From positions 1 through 37,032 of the forward strand of contig DSEO01000374.1 of NCBI GenBank assembly GCA_011056635.1: a stretch of DNA of 37,032 bases, read 5' to 3'. Source of the stretch: Bacteroides sp. (GTDB lineage Bacteria > Bacteroidota > Bacteroidia > Bacteroidales > GCA-2748055). A program made the position numbers and the translations under genes. Shown here one piece after another: positions 27,857 to 37,032 of the stretch (position 1 is its first letter; each line of letters begins with the position of its first letter). The notes under the pieces were generated by a model. The model was not told where the DNA came from. It worked only from the letters and a program-made list of their open reading frames with translations, and made no database searches.

Positions 27857-29251
27857 TCAATCCTCGTGGATGAGCTTCTTGATTCGCTCGATCTGTTTCT
27901 GTTTATTCACTTCCCTGAGGCTGCGCGCCGTCCTGGTGAAATAGGAATGGTTCGTAATGAATTTCAGCTGCAGCTTATTCCAGTCGTTCAGCGATCCGAT
28001 CTTTTCCTGCTCCTTCAGTTCCCTGTATAATGTATTGGACACAGGGATCATGTCGCTTCTGCCCAGATAGTCCAGGTCAGCATCACAGATGATCTTCTGG
28101 TAGATGTCTTCCGGCCTGGGCGGAAGCTTTGTTGCCATGATGATGCCGCAAACTTTTTCTATCTGCTCATCTGAATATCCGTACTCCGGAAGGAATTTCC
28201 TTGCCAGAACGGTACTGTGGTATTCATGGTTGTCATATTCCACAGTATGTCCCGCATCGTGAAACAAAGCGGCGGTTTTCAGTAAAAGAATCCCTTCATC
28301 ATCCAGCCCTTCCGCCCAGCCGATCAGTTCCACCTCGGTCACCACATCCACGGTATGTTTCACATTGTGGTAATAGAGATATCCGGGCAGTTCTTTTTCC
28401 AGCTTGTCCAGGATGAGTTCCTGGATATCTGTGAACTGGATCAGTTTGAATTTCGTATCGAACAGCGAATTGGGAAGAATCCCGTGTCCTCCCTGGGAAA
28501 ATTCGGGCCTGATCCCGTTTACCACGAACATCTCCAGATCTCCCTTGTACTTGACCGGCATCTTCCCGTAGTATTCACACAAGAAAAACTCTTTAATCAG
28601 TTCGTAGGTCATGACCGAGATCAGGATCTTTCCCCTGTCCCCGATCCCCTGCATCCGGTGTGCAATATTGACGGTATCTCCCTTGATGTCGTAGGTGATT
28701 TTCTTCTTTCCGGAAACGTTGGCAGTTACCGGGCCTGTGTGAATACCCAGGCTCAAGTGCCAGTAACGTTTACCTTTTCTGCCCTGGAGGCTGTCAAGGA
28801 AGTAGTTCATCTCCAGGGCAGCCATCACCACGTCGATGGGGTTGGTAATATTTTTCACAGGGATCCCTCCAGCAGCCATATAGGTATCCCCTATTGTCTT
28901 GATCTTGTGAATCTTATATTTTCTCAGTATCCTGTCAAACTCGATGAGCACTTCATCCAGCTGGTCCATGATGGCTTCTGATTCATCCGCATCCGTCAGT
29001 TGCTTAAAACCCCCGATATAGGCGAACAGGACCGTGGCCATCCTGTATTTCCTCACCCGTTCCTCCGCTTCCCCGGCAGGCCCCTCCCTCCTTACCACTT
29101 TCGATTCACTGAGGTGCAGTTTCAGCTGCTCGTTCTGCTCTGTCAGGTGAATCACTGCTTTGTGAAGATCCTCATTCTTCTCGATCAGATCCTGGTTTTG
29201 TTTTACCAGTTTCTGGATCCGTTTCAGCAGTTCATCCTGGTTTTGTCTCAT
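27857..29251 (-). CDS. Adenylate/guanylate cyclase-like (class III) domain + HD domain protein
   Basis: Coiled N-terminus; cyclase motifs VLFAYIGGF, KTIGDTYMAAGG, YDIKGDTVNIAHRM; HD domain YHNVKHTVDVV...ALFHDAGH. Confidence 0.88.
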   Translation of the reverse strand: MRQNQDELLKRIQKLVKQNQDLIEKNEDLHKAVIHLTEQNEQLKLHLSESKVVRREGPAGEAEERVRKYRMATVLFAYIGGFKQLTDADESEAIMDQLDEVLIEFDRILRKYKIHKIKTIGDTYMAAGGIPVKNITNPIDVVMAALEMNYFLDSLQGRKGKRYWHLSLGIHTGPVTANVSGKKKITYDIKGDTVNIAHRMQGIGDRGKILISVMTYELIKEFFLCEYYGKMPVKYKGDLEMFVVNGIRPEFSQGGHGILPNSLFDTKFKLIQFTDIQELILDKLEKELPGYLYYHNVKHTVDVVTEVELIGWAEGLDDEGILLLKTAALFHDAGHTVEYDNHEYHSTVLARKFLPEYGYSDEQIEKVCGIIMATKLPPRPEDIYQKIICDADLDYLGRSDMIPVSNTLYRELKEQEKIGSLNDWNKLQLKFITNHSYFTRTARSLREVNKQKQIERIKKLIHED

Positions 29252-29327
29252 CTGTTCAATATCTTTCTTTCCCCGTGCAGATTAAAAATATATTCTTTTT
29301 CGGAGAACTTCAATTTTTTTAGTTTGA

Positions 29328-29335
29328 TATCTTTG
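29328..29335 (+). promoter_or_regulatory. Candidate -7 promoter element TATCTTTG
   Basis: TAnnTTTG match about 22 bp upstream of ATG 29358. Confidence 0.4.
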
Positions 29336-29357
29336 CCTGTGTATGATATCACAAGAG

Positions 29358-30386
29358 ATGAAAAATTTCGCGATCGTTATCCTGATCCTGTCCTTTTCAG
29401 CATCTGCCGCCCGTGCACAGGGCGAAGGCGGGCGTTTTATCGTGGTTTCCTATAATGTGGAAAACCTGTTTGATACAGCCGATGCAAAACTTTTCGATGA
29501 CGATGCATTCACCCCGAACGGTGCCATGGAATGGACCCATGACAGGTATGAAAAAAAACTGACCGACCTGGTCAGGGTGATCTTGTCCATCCCGGAAAAG
29601 GAACTGCCCGCAATCATCGGACTTACAGAGGTGGAAAACAAACAGGTACTAGAGGATATGATCCAATCAAGGGGCCTCAGAAGGGCAGATTACAGGATTG
29701 TTCACGAGGAAGGAGATGATCCGCGGGGCATTGAATGCGCCCTGCTTTACCGGCCGGATCTTTTCAGGTACATTTCCCACGAGATCATACCCATCCAGGA
29801 TCCCGTGGAGCCTGATTACAGGTACAGGGGGATCCTGCATATTCACGGTAATGCACCCGACGGTTCCAGTCTCCATCTGTTTATCAATCACTGGAAATCA
29901 AGGAGCGAAGGGGTCGGGGAAACCGAACGGAAACGCATGTTTTCTGCCATCACGCTGAGAAGGAGCCTGGACATGCTGCTGTCCAGGGAATCCGGCTACA
30001 AGGTGATCATCATGGGGGATTTCAATGATGAACCCACCAACAGGAGTATTGCCAGCGGGATCGCTGCATCCAATAAAAGAAGGAATATATACCTGGGAGA
30101 TCATTACAATCTATTTTATGACCTGCATAACATCCAGGGGAAAGGGTCCTACAACTACCGGGGCGACTGGAACATGCTGGACCAGATCATTGTATCCTAT
30201 AACCTGCTGGAACAGGATCACGGATTGTCCACAGGCTATGAAAGTGGAAAGATCCTGAATGAAGCGTGGATGATGACAACGGATGAGAAAAACGGAATTT
30301 CTTTACCCGCTGCGACCTATCGCGGGAAGAAATACATGGGCGGACCCAGCGACCACCTGCCCCTCTACGTGGTTTTTACCTGGTAA
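29358..30386 (+). CDS. Secreted endonuclease/exonuclease/phosphatase (EEP) family protein
   Basis: Signal peptide MKNFAIVILILSFSASAARAQG; VSYNVENLFD, GLTEVENK, INHWKSR, IIMGDFNDEP, GPSDHLPL. Confidence 0.92.
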   Translation: MKNFAIVILILSFSASAARAQGEGGRFIVVSYNVENLFDTADAKLFDDDAFTPNGAMEWTHDRYEKKLTDLVRVILSIPEKELPAIIGLTEVENKQVLEDMIQSRGLRRADYRIVHEEGDDPRGIECALLYRPDLFRYISHEIIPIQDPVEPDYRYRGILHIHGNAPDGSSLHLFINHWKSRSEGVGETERKRMFSAITLRRSLDMLLSRESGYKVIIMGDFNDEPTNRSIASGIAASNKRRNIYLGDHYNLFYDLHNIQGKGSYNYRGDWNMLDQIIVSYNLLEQDHGLSTGYESGKILNEAWMMTTDEKNGISLPAATYRGKKYMGGPSDHLPLYVVFTW

Positions 30387-30387
30387 T

Positions 30388-32400
30388 ATGGATTTCAGGC
30401 TCACATCGGAGTATCAGCCCACAGGGGATCAGCCCGATGCCATCCGGCAGCTGATCGAAGGATTCAGGGCGGGCGATCGCTTCCAGACACTGCTGGGCGT
30501 GACCGGGTCGGGAAAAACTTTTACGGTGGCCAATGTGATCCAGGAGATCAAGCGCCCTGTACTGGTGCTCAGTCACAATAAAACCCTGGCTGCCCAGCTT
30601 TACAGCGAATTCAAACAGTTCTTCCCGGAGAATGCAGTGGAATATTTTGTGAGCTATTACGATTATTACCAGCCCGAAGCATATCTTCCCGTAACAGACA
30701 CGTACATCGAAAAAGATCTTTCCATCAATGATGAAATAGAGAAGCTGCGGCTGAGCACCACCTCCTCGCTGCTTTCCGGAAGGAGGGATGTGATCGTGGT
30801 TTCCTCCGTATCCTGTCTTTACGGAATAGGGAACCCGGATGATTTTCACAATTCCACGGTCCGGATCCGGAAAGGAGAAACCCTCAGCAGGAATGTGTTC
30901 CTGAGAAAGCTGGTGGACAGCCTCTATTCCAGGAACGAAATCGATTTCAGGCCGGGTACCTTCCGGGTCCGGGGAGACACTGTGGACATACACCTGGCAT
31001 ACTCGGACCTGGGTTACCGGGTGGAATTCTGGGGTGATGAAATAGATGCACTGAAAGCCATCCATCCCGTTTCAGGTCATACCCTGGAGGAGATGGATGA
31101 AATGGTCATTTTTCCCGCCAATATTTTCATTACTTCGAAAAAGCGGGTCAAGCGGGCCATCGAAGAGATCCAGGATGACATGGTCAGGCAGGTCGAATTT
31201 TTCAGGGAACAGCAGAAACTGATCGAGGCACAGCGGATCGAGGAAAGGGTGACCTATGACCTGGAGATGATCCGGGAGCTGGGATACTGTCCGGGCATAG
31301 AGAATTACTCCAGGTACTTTGACGGCAGGCCGGCGGGGACCAGGCCGTTCTGCCTGCTGGACTATTTCCCCGGTGATTTCATCACCGTGATTGACGAGAG
31401 TCATGTGACTATCCCCCAGGTGCATGCCATGTACGGAGGAGACTATTCGCGCAAGAAGAACCTGGTGGAGTACGGATTCAGGCTGCCGGCAGCAGTGGAT
31501 AACCGGCCGCTGAAATTCAATGAATTTGAAGCAATGCTGGGGCAAACGCTGTTTGTAAGCGCCACTCCGGCCGATTATGAACTGGAAAAATGCGGTGGTG
31601 TGATCGTGGAACAGGTGATCCGTCCCACCGGACTGGTGGACCCGGGAATTGAAATAAGGCCGAGCCTGAACCAGATAGACCATCTCATCGGGGAAATCAA
31701 TGAACGGGTGGAGCGGGGTGAAAAAATACTGGTAACAACGCTGACCAAGCGGATGGCGGAAGAGCTTTCCAGTTACCTGCTCCGGCTGAATATCCGGACC
31801 CGCTACATTCATTCGGACATCGACACGCTGGAAAGGGTTGAGATCCTGGAGGGGCTGCGGAAAGGTACGTTTGATGTGCTGGTGGGCATCAACCTGCTCA
31901 GGGAAGGACTGGATCTGCCGGAGGTCTCCCTGGTGGCCATCCTGGATGCGGACAAGGAGGGATTCCTGCGATCGGAAAGATCACTGACACAGACTGCAGG
32001 TCGCGCGGCCAGGAACCTGAACGGTAAAGTGATCATGTATGCGGACCGGGTGACCGGCTCCATGGAGCGAACCATAGAGGAAACCAACCGCAGGAGGGAG
32101 AAACAGCTTCAGTATAACCTGGACAATGACATCACGCCCCGGCAGATCATCCGGACCACAGTCTCCCTCTTCGATCAGAACCGGGAAGAGATCAGCAGGC
32201 GGGGAATATATGCGGACCAGGCCAAGGCTGACATTGCCGCGGATCCGGTGGTAAAATATATGGGGAAGGAAGAACTGGAAAAGGCCATTGACCGGGCCAG
32301 GAAACAAATGGAGAAAGCGGCCGGAGAGCTGGATTTCATTGAGGCTGCACGGTTCAGGGATGAAATGTACGCATATCAGAAGCTGGTTGGGAGCCGATAG
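30388..32400 (+). CDS. uvrB: Excinuclease ABC subunit B
   Basis: FRLTSEYQPTGDQPDAI, GVTGSGKTFT, YFVSYYDYYQPEAYLP, TLTKRMAEEL, C-terminal UVR motif. Start at ATG 30388; the longer ORF overlaps the upstream EEP gene. Confidence 0.97.
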   Translation: MDFRLTSEYQPTGDQPDAIRQLIEGFRAGDRFQTLLGVTGSGKTFTVANVIQEIKRPVLVLSHNKTLAAQLYSEFKQFFPENAVEYFVSYYDYYQPEAYLPVTDTYIEKDLSINDEIEKLRLSTTSSLLSGRRDVIVVSSVSCLYGIGNPDDFHNSTVRIRKGETLSRNVFLRKLVDSLYSRNEIDFRPGTFRVRGDTVDIHLAYSDLGYRVEFWGDEIDALKAIHPVSGHTLEEMDEMVIFPANIFITSKKRVKRAIEEIQDDMVRQVEFFREQQKLIEAQRIEERVTYDLEMIRELGYCPGIENYSRYFDGRPAGTRPFCLLDYFPGDFITVIDESHVTIPQVHAMYGGDYSRKKNLVEYGFRLPAAVDNRPLKFNEFEAMLGQTLFVSATPADYELEKCGGVIVEQVIRPTGLVDPGIEIRPSLNQIDHLIGEINERVERGEKILVTTLTKRMAEELSSYLLRLNIRTRYIHSDIDTLERVEILEGLRKGTFDVLVGINLLREGLDLPEVSLVAILDADKEGFLRSERSLTQTAGRAARNLNGKVIMYADRVTGSMERTIEETNRRREKQLQYNLDNDITPRQIIRTTVSLFDQNREEISRRGIYADQAKADIAADPVVKYMGKEELEKAIDRARKQMEKAAGELDFIEAARFRDEMYAYQKLVGSR

Positions 32401-32436
32401 CCGGGAGTCGAAAGTATCACTCAGCATCTATAAGAA

Positions 32437-32461
32437 AAGGGTGCCCTTTTGAGACACCCTT
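32437..32461. terminator. Candidate terminator hairpin between convergent uvrB and rpoD
   Basis: AAGGGTG (32437-32443) / CACCCTT (32455-32461) inverted repeat in the convergent intergenic gap. Confidence 0.45.
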
Positions 32462-32482
32462 CACTTACGATCAGCGTGATGC

Positions 32483-33343
32483 TTATCCCAGGTATGTTTT
32501 CAGAAGCTTGCTCCTGGAAGTATGCCTCAACCGGCGGATTGCTTTTTCTTTGATCTGACGCACCCTTTCCCGGGTGAGCCCGAATTTTTCACCAATCTCC
32601 TCCAGGGTCATCTCCTGGCAGCTGATCCCGAAAAAAAGTTTGATAATGTCACGCTCTCTCTCTGTGAGCGTAGCCAGCGCACGGTCCACTTCCCTGGAAA
32701 GGGATTCACTGATCAGGGTATTGTCCGCATTGGGTGAATCATTGTTCACCAGCACATCAAGCAGACTGTTGTCCTCACCATCGACAAAGGGTGCATCAAC
32801 GGATACATGCCGTCCCGACACACGCAGTGTATCGGATACTTTTTCCTTGGGCAATTCAAGGGCTTCTGCGAGCTCTTCAGGGGTGGGTGTTCGTTCAAAC
32901 TCCTGTTCAAATTTTGAAAACGCCTTGTTGATCTTGTTCAATGAACCGACCTGGTTCAGTGGAAGGCGTACAATCCTTGATTGTTCTGCAAGCGCCTGAA
33001 GGATCGATTGCCTGATCCACCAGACTGCATAGGAAATGAATTTAAACCCCCTTGTTTCATCAAATTTCTCGGCCGCTTTGATCAATCCCAGGTTGCCTTC
33101 ATTGATCAGGTCAGGAAGGCTGAGACCCTGGTTCTGATACTGCTTGGCCACGGAAACCACAAACCTGAGGTTTGCTCTTGTGAGTTTTTCCAGGGCGGCT
33201 CTGTCGCCCTTTTTGATCCGTTGAGCCAGTTCTACCTCTTCCTCAACAGTGATCAACTCTTCCTTACCAATCTCCTGCAAATACTTATCCAGTGAAGCGC
33301 TCTCCCTGTTGGTAATAGATTTAGTGATCTTTAACTGTCTCAT
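32483..33343 (-). CDS. rpoD: Primary RNA polymerase sigma factor (sigma70, Bacteroidetes type)
   Basis: [32 protein letters not shown]..., [37 protein letters not shown], region 4 [21 protein letters not shown]. Confidence 0.96.
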   Translation of the reverse strand: MRQLKITKSITNRESASLDKYLQEIGKEELITVEEEVELAQRIKKGDRAALEKLTRANLRFVVSVAKQYQNQGLSLPDLINEGNLGLIKAAEKFDETRGFKFISYAVWWIRQSILQALAEQSRIVRLPLNQVGSLNKINKAFSKFEQEFERTPTPEELAEALELPKEKVSDTLRVSGRHVSVDAPFVDGEDNSLLDVLVNNDSPNADNTLISESLSREVDRALATLTERERDIIKLFFGISCQEMTLEEIGEKFGLTRERVRQIKEKAIRRLRHTSRSKLLKTYLG

Positions 33344-33381
33344 TTAATTCTCCTCAATATCAAATTATTATATAATCTCTG

Positions 33382-33412
33382 CAAAGTTAGATGGTTATTT
33401 ATCTATAATCAA
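33382..33412 (-). promoter_or_regulatory. Bacteroidetes consensus promoter for the sigma factor gene
   Basis: Minus strand reads TTG-N20-TAACTTTG (-33 TTG at 33410-33412, -7 TAnnTTTG at 33382-33389). Confidence 0.6.
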
Positions 33413-33501
33413 TTTAAATTAGCCTGAACGCAAGTAATATTCCATCGAAGACCAGGCCGGTCCTCATTTAAAATCTAAACGTACAGCCGGTGAGGGATAT
33501 T

Positions 33502-34935
33502 TCACATGCCGAAAGCGTAATAGGAGCGTGATCCGTCCCTGGTTATACCCTCAATGATCACTCCTCCTTCAGTCTTTTCCAATATCTCTGTTACGTCTTT
33601 AACGCTATTCACAGGCTTTTTGTTTACGGCTGTCAGGATAAATCCTTCCCTGATCCCCACTTTCATAAACTTCCCTGATTTTACCGAACTGACTTTTAAT
33701 CCGTTACGAATTCCCAGGGACCTTTTCTCACGTTCCGAGACCGGTTCAAAACTCGCACCCAGCACTTCGATGATATTGCTACCCCTGACTATCTCTGTGC
33801 TGCCTTCCATATTACGGAGTACCGCGTCAAATTGTTTCAGTTTTCCGTCCCGTTTCACAACAACCCTGATCCTGTCGTTGGGACTGTATCTGGATACCTG
33901 TTCTTGTAACTCGGCACCGCTGTTCACACGCACATCATTGATGGAGATGATCACATCACCCTCCCTGATCCCGGCATCCTCTGCTGAACCGCCTGTTCGA
34001 ATCCCATTCACATAGACCCCCTCGATCCGGTCAATGTTCTTTTCTCTGGCCAGCTCGGCCGTCAGGTCCTGGATGGTCACTCCCAGGATGGCCCGCTGCA
34101 CTCTTCCAAATTCCATCAAATCGGCCACGATCTTTTTCACGATGCTCACCGGCACCGCAAATGAGTAGCCTGTATAAGCCCCTGTCCTGGAAGCAATGGC
34201 CGTATTGATCCCCACAAGCTCTCCCCGGGTATTGATCAGAGCGCCCCCGCTGTTTCCGGGGTTGACCGCCGCATCTGTCTGGATGAATGATTCAATGCTG
34301 AACTCACTCTGCAGAATGTTGATATTTCTGGCTTTTGCACTGACGATCCCTGCCGTCACCGTGCTGGTCAGGTTGTAGGGATTCCCGATGGCGATGACCC
34401 ACTCACCCAGCAGGAGCTTGTCCGAATCCCCGAAGTTCAGATATTCCAGATCTTTCGCGTCGATCTTCAGCAATGCGATATCCGTAGTCGGATCGGCTCC
34501 GATCAGCTTTGCAGAAAATTCCCTCCTGTCATTCAATACCACCTCGATTTCATCCGACCCCTCTATGACATGGTTATTGGTCACGATGTAACCTTCGTCA
34601 GACAGGATCACCCCGCTTCCGAATCCCAGGATTGGTGCCAGCTGCCCCCGGGGCTGTTCCCCGAAAAAGAACTCATACAGGGGGTTGACCGCATACTCCC
34701 TGAATACCTTGGTCTTCACATGCACCACGGCATTGATGGAACCGGCCACAGCCTTCGTAAAGTCCAGTACCTGTCCCTCGGCGGATACAGGGAGACTGAC
34801 ATACCGCATTTTTTGCTCTACCGGCACTTCCACTACTGTTGATTCAGGCTGGAAATATCTTGCATAAATCAATACTGCTGCAAGTGCACCAGCCATAACC
34901 AGGGCAAACAACCCGAAGAATCTGCTCGCTTTCAT
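33502..34935 (-). CDS. Do/DegP (HtrA) family periplasmic serine protease with PDZ domains
   Basis: GYIVTNNHVIEG, PTTDIALLKID, NPGNSGGALINTRG triad motifs; C-terminal PDZ segments. Confidence 0.95.
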   Translation of the reverse strand: MKASRFFGLFALVMAGALAAVLIYARYFQPESTVVEVPVEQKMRYVSLPVSAEGQVLDFTKAVAGSINAVVHVKTKVFREYAVNPLYEFFFGEQPRGQLAPILGFGSGVILSDEGYIVTNNHVIEGSDEIEVVLNDRREFSAKLIGADPTTDIALLKIDAKDLEYLNFGDSDKLLLGEWVIAIGNPYNLTSTVTAGIVSAKARNINILQSEFSIESFIQTDAAVNPGNSGGALINTRGELVGINTAIASRTGAYTGYSFAVPVSIVKKIVADLMEFGRVQRAILGVTIQDLTAELAREKNIDRIEGVYVNGIRTGGSAEDAGIREGDVIISINDVRVNSGAELQEQVSRYSPNDRIRVVVKRDGKLKQFDAVLRNMEGSTEIVRGSNIIEVLGASFEPVSEREKRSLGIRNGLKVSSVKSGKFMKVGIREGFILTAVNKKPVNSVKDVTEILEKTEGGVIIEGITRDGSRSYYAFGM

Positions 34936-35087
34936 TCTGTAATGCTTTTAATTCATACCTTTGTCAGGCGCTGTTAACTTATCAAATATCGTGCCTGTAT
35001 ATCTGCAATATACGATCATAACAATTTTGAAAGGTAATTGATGAGTCTCCGGATCATGGATTTAACCTTTTTTAACGCATCAGCCGG

Positions 35088-35882
35088 GTGAGGATACAGT
35101 TCTCCAAATATCACGGTACCGGAAATGATTTCGTAATCATTGACGGAAGAAAGCAGGATACCGCGGGTTTCGATCCCGGTCTGATCAGGCAGATCTGTGA
35201 CCGCAGGTTCGGCATCGGGGGAGACGGACTGATCCTGCTTCAGGAATCCAAACGCGCTGATTTTAAAATGATTTACTATAATTCAGATGGATTTGAAGGG
35301 ACCATGTGCGGGAACGGCGGAAGATGCATTACTGCTTTTGCCTTAAGGCTGGGAATCATCAGCATCGACACCACCTTCGAAGGGATCGACGGATTGCACA
35401 CTGCCACCATCCTTCCCAACGGAGAGATCCGGCTCCGACTGAGGGATGTGGAAGGGATCAGATGGATGGAAGACGGGTACCTGCTGGACACGGGCTCCCC
35501 GCATTTCGTAAAATTTGTTTCACAGCTTGAAATGATCGATGTGGCTGCCGAGGGGAAAGTGATCCGGAGCCAGAAGCGATTCGGCAAAGGTGGAGCTAAC
35601 GTGAATTTTGTTGAAAAAAGCGGAGACCCGAACAGGATCTCGGTACGTACCTATGAACGCGGAGTGGAGAATGAAACCTTGTCCTGCGGGACCGGTGTGG
35701 CAGCTTCTGCCATTTGTGCATATTACCATTTTAAGTCTGACATTGTTTCATACCACATCCACACCCCGGGCGGAAAACTGCATGTCTCCTTCAAAACCCA
35801 GTATCACAATACGTTTACGGATGTATTCCTGACAGGTCCGGCGGCCCATGTATTTGACGGGTCCATTGAAATAACCCTCTGA
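35088..35882 (+). CDS. dapF: Diaminopimelate epimerase (GTG start)
   Basis: FSKYHGTGNDFVIIDGR, MCGNGGRC and LSCGTGVAASA active-site cysteines. Confidence 0.96.
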   Translation: MRIQFSKYHGTGNDFVIIDGRKQDTAGFDPGLIRQICDRRFGIGGDGLILLQESKRADFKMIYYNSDGFEGTMCGNGGRCITAFALRLGIISIDTTFEGIDGLHTATILPNGEIRLRLRDVEGIRWMEDGYLLDTGSPHFVKFVSQLEMIDVAAEGKVIRSQKRFGKGGANVNFVEKSGDPNRISVRTYERGVENETLSCGTGVAASAICAYYHFKSDIVSYHIHTPGGKLHVSFKTQYHNTFTDVFLTGPAAHVFDGSIEITL

Positions 35883-36359
35883 TCAGGCCTCCTGCAGTAT
35901 TCGTGCAAATTCGAGGATTTTCTGAAAATCAATCTCCGGTTCCTTCTGAAGGCGGGCAGCCTTCCGGGTCATGATCTTCTGCAGAAGATTCATTTTTTTG
36001 ATGTTGAGCTCTCCCCCGAAAAATCCGCTGGCCAGGGCGTTTTCAACCAGTTTCTCAGGGAAAGCCTTCTGGATCATTTCGTTTTCATCCGCTTCCGGGT
36101 CCATGCAACACACAAACAGACCCACCTGTTTCTGAAGCAATACCTTCAGGTTCGTCTCACAGAAATGGCGGACTGATCGCTGGATGATCCCTGCATGAAT
36201 GGACCCTCCGATGATGACTGTGTCATAATCCTGCAGATTGATCCTCCTCCTTCGGGAAATCCTGAACATTTCCACACCATTTCCCAGGTCCGCCTTCAAT
36301 CTCGAAGCACACTGTTCCGTACAGCCCAGTGTGCTTGAATATGCGATCAGCGTTTTCAT
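35883..36359 (-). CDS. Flavodoxin-domain protein (HemG/protoporphyrinogen-oxidase-like)
   Basis: MKTLIAYSSTLGCTEQCA FMN P-loop-like start; DTVIIGGSIHAGIIQRSVRHFC. Confidence 0.82.
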   Translation of the reverse strand: MKTLIAYSSTLGCTEQCASRLKADLGNGVEMFRISRRRRINLQDYDTVIIGGSIHAGIIQRSVRHFCETNLKVLLQKQVGLFVCCMDPEADENEMIQKAFPEKLVENALASGFFGGELNIKKMNLLQKIMTRKAARLQKEPEIDFQKILEFARILQEA

Positions 36360-36509
36360 GTGAGCATCATCACCTTCTCAACAGGATCAAAAATACACTA
36401 TTTCAGTTATCAACCAAACACGTTGCTTTGTTTTATAATTTTTTGAAAATTTCCCGGGAAGTCATAACATTTTGATATACATTTACGTATTATCTTCAAA
36501 AAAGGACAA

Positions 36510-36848
36510 ATGGCAGGTAAATCAGGAATGCTGCCGGCAAAACCGGCCGAAAACAGGAGGCTTCCCATCATCAATGAGGGTGCGAGAAAAAAAAGGATGC
36601 AAAAGAAATACCAGTTGCCTGTTATCGGACATTTTGCCGACCGCAGCGTGGAGTTCAAGAATATCCTGGAGGCCGAAGCTGTCACCGGTATCAACTATAC
36701 CCTGATTTTTGAAGCCTGTATCGGCAAGATCTTCAAAGCCAAAAACGTACACTGGGAATTCAAGAAGGGGAACCATTATATCAAATACAAAGCCTTCTAT
36801 ATCAACGCCCAGGAAAACTATCACCGGTATAGCGGGTTTAATGGGTAG
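36510..36848 (+). CDS. Small basic protein with NUMOD1-like DNA-binding repeat
   Basis: LPVIGHFADRSVEFKNILEAEAVTGINYTLIFEACIGKIFKAKNVHWEFKKG fits the (V)..(F)..D....F.SI.EA...TGI....I...C.GK....(G)..W.(F/Y) pattern. Confidence 0.65.
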   Translation: MAGKSGMLPAKPAENRRLPIINEGARKKRMQKKYQLPVIGHFADRSVEFKNILEAEAVTGINYTLIFEACIGKIFKAKNVHWEFKKGNHYIKYKAFYINAQENYHRYSGFNG

Positions 36849-36863
36849 AGCCACTGCGTGGCT
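36849..36863. repeat. Perfect short hairpin AGCCAC-TGC-GTGGCT
   Basis: 6-bp stem, 3-nt loop immediately after the stop of the NUMOD1-like ORF; no T-tract, so not an obvious intrinsic terminator. Confidence 0.6.
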
Positions 36864-36915
36864 GTTAGAAGTTAGAAGTTAGGAGTTAGTGGAGTTAGTG
36901 GAGTTAGTGGAGTTA
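36864..36915. repeat. Short tandem repeat tract (GTTAGAA x2, then GTTAGTGGA-type units)
   Basis: gttagaagttagaagttaggagttagtggagttagtggagttagtggagtta. Confidence 0.85.
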
Positions 36916-37032
36916 TAGGGCTTCACAAAACTAATTTAAGAATTTGATAGAAAATGGGGCACAAATGATTTTACAAACCTTATTTTATCCTGTTGTCCTG
37001 TTTTATATGCTGTCAAAGCTACTAAAAGTACG

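Noticed and set aside
31072-31812. 246-aa minus-strand ORF within uvrB
   Set aside because: Antisense to a strongly conserved uvrB coding region.
36472-36510. MIYIYVLSSKKD reading frame resembling a GIY-YIG start just before the NUMOD1-like gene
   Set aside because: Only about 12 residues match, no continuation of a GIY-YIG domain; more likely AT-rich promoter sequence read by chance.
36864-36915. Possible CRISPR-like repeats
   Set aside because: Units are only 7-9 bp with no spacers; a simple tandem repeat.

Overview
This 37 kb window looks like a Bacteroidetes-type chromosomal segment: TAnnTTTG promoter motifs, a 286-aa primary sigma factor, and PD40/BamA-type outer-membrane proteins. It is mostly housekeeping and accessory metabolism. 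Left to right it carries: a P-type ATPase C-terminus, GH65 phosphorylase/hydrolase, a very large HExxH-protease/beta-propeller/barrel protein, nicotinamidase, PolX DNA polymerase, a decayed UPF0182 gene, a frameshifted UPF0104/LPG-synthase-like gene, GT2, a GH127-like (DUF1680) protein, CopB-type Cu ATPase, pterin-carbinolamine dehydratase, an FAD/NAD oxidoreductase, a sigma54 response regulator with hybrid HK-REC-HPt kinase, an envelope coiled-coil operon, an OtsA-OtsB fusion, a PD-(D/E)XK-like small protein, ferredoxin, PncB, a cyclase-HD protein, a secreted EEP phosphatase/nuclease, UvrB, RpoD, HtrA/DegP, DapF, flavodoxin and a stand-alone NUMOD1-like protein. No CRISPR array, prophage, transposase, rRNA or tRNA was recognised, and no unambiguous new multi-gene system. 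The best leads are: (i) catalytic-residue losses in otherwise intact enzymes (OtsB DxD to DYN; cyclase first metal Asp to Tyr); (ii) a cluster of gene lesions at about 7.5-11.5 kb (AKR N-terminal stub, SDR C-terminal stub, internally deleted UPF0182, G8-tract frameshift in UPF0104); (iii) a lipoprotein with an additional C-terminal TM anchor and a long coiled coil; (iv) a triple-hairpin element upstream of pncA; (v) a stand-alone NUMOD1-like protein next to a hairpin and tandem repeat. All family calls come from reading motifs by eye; no database search was run.
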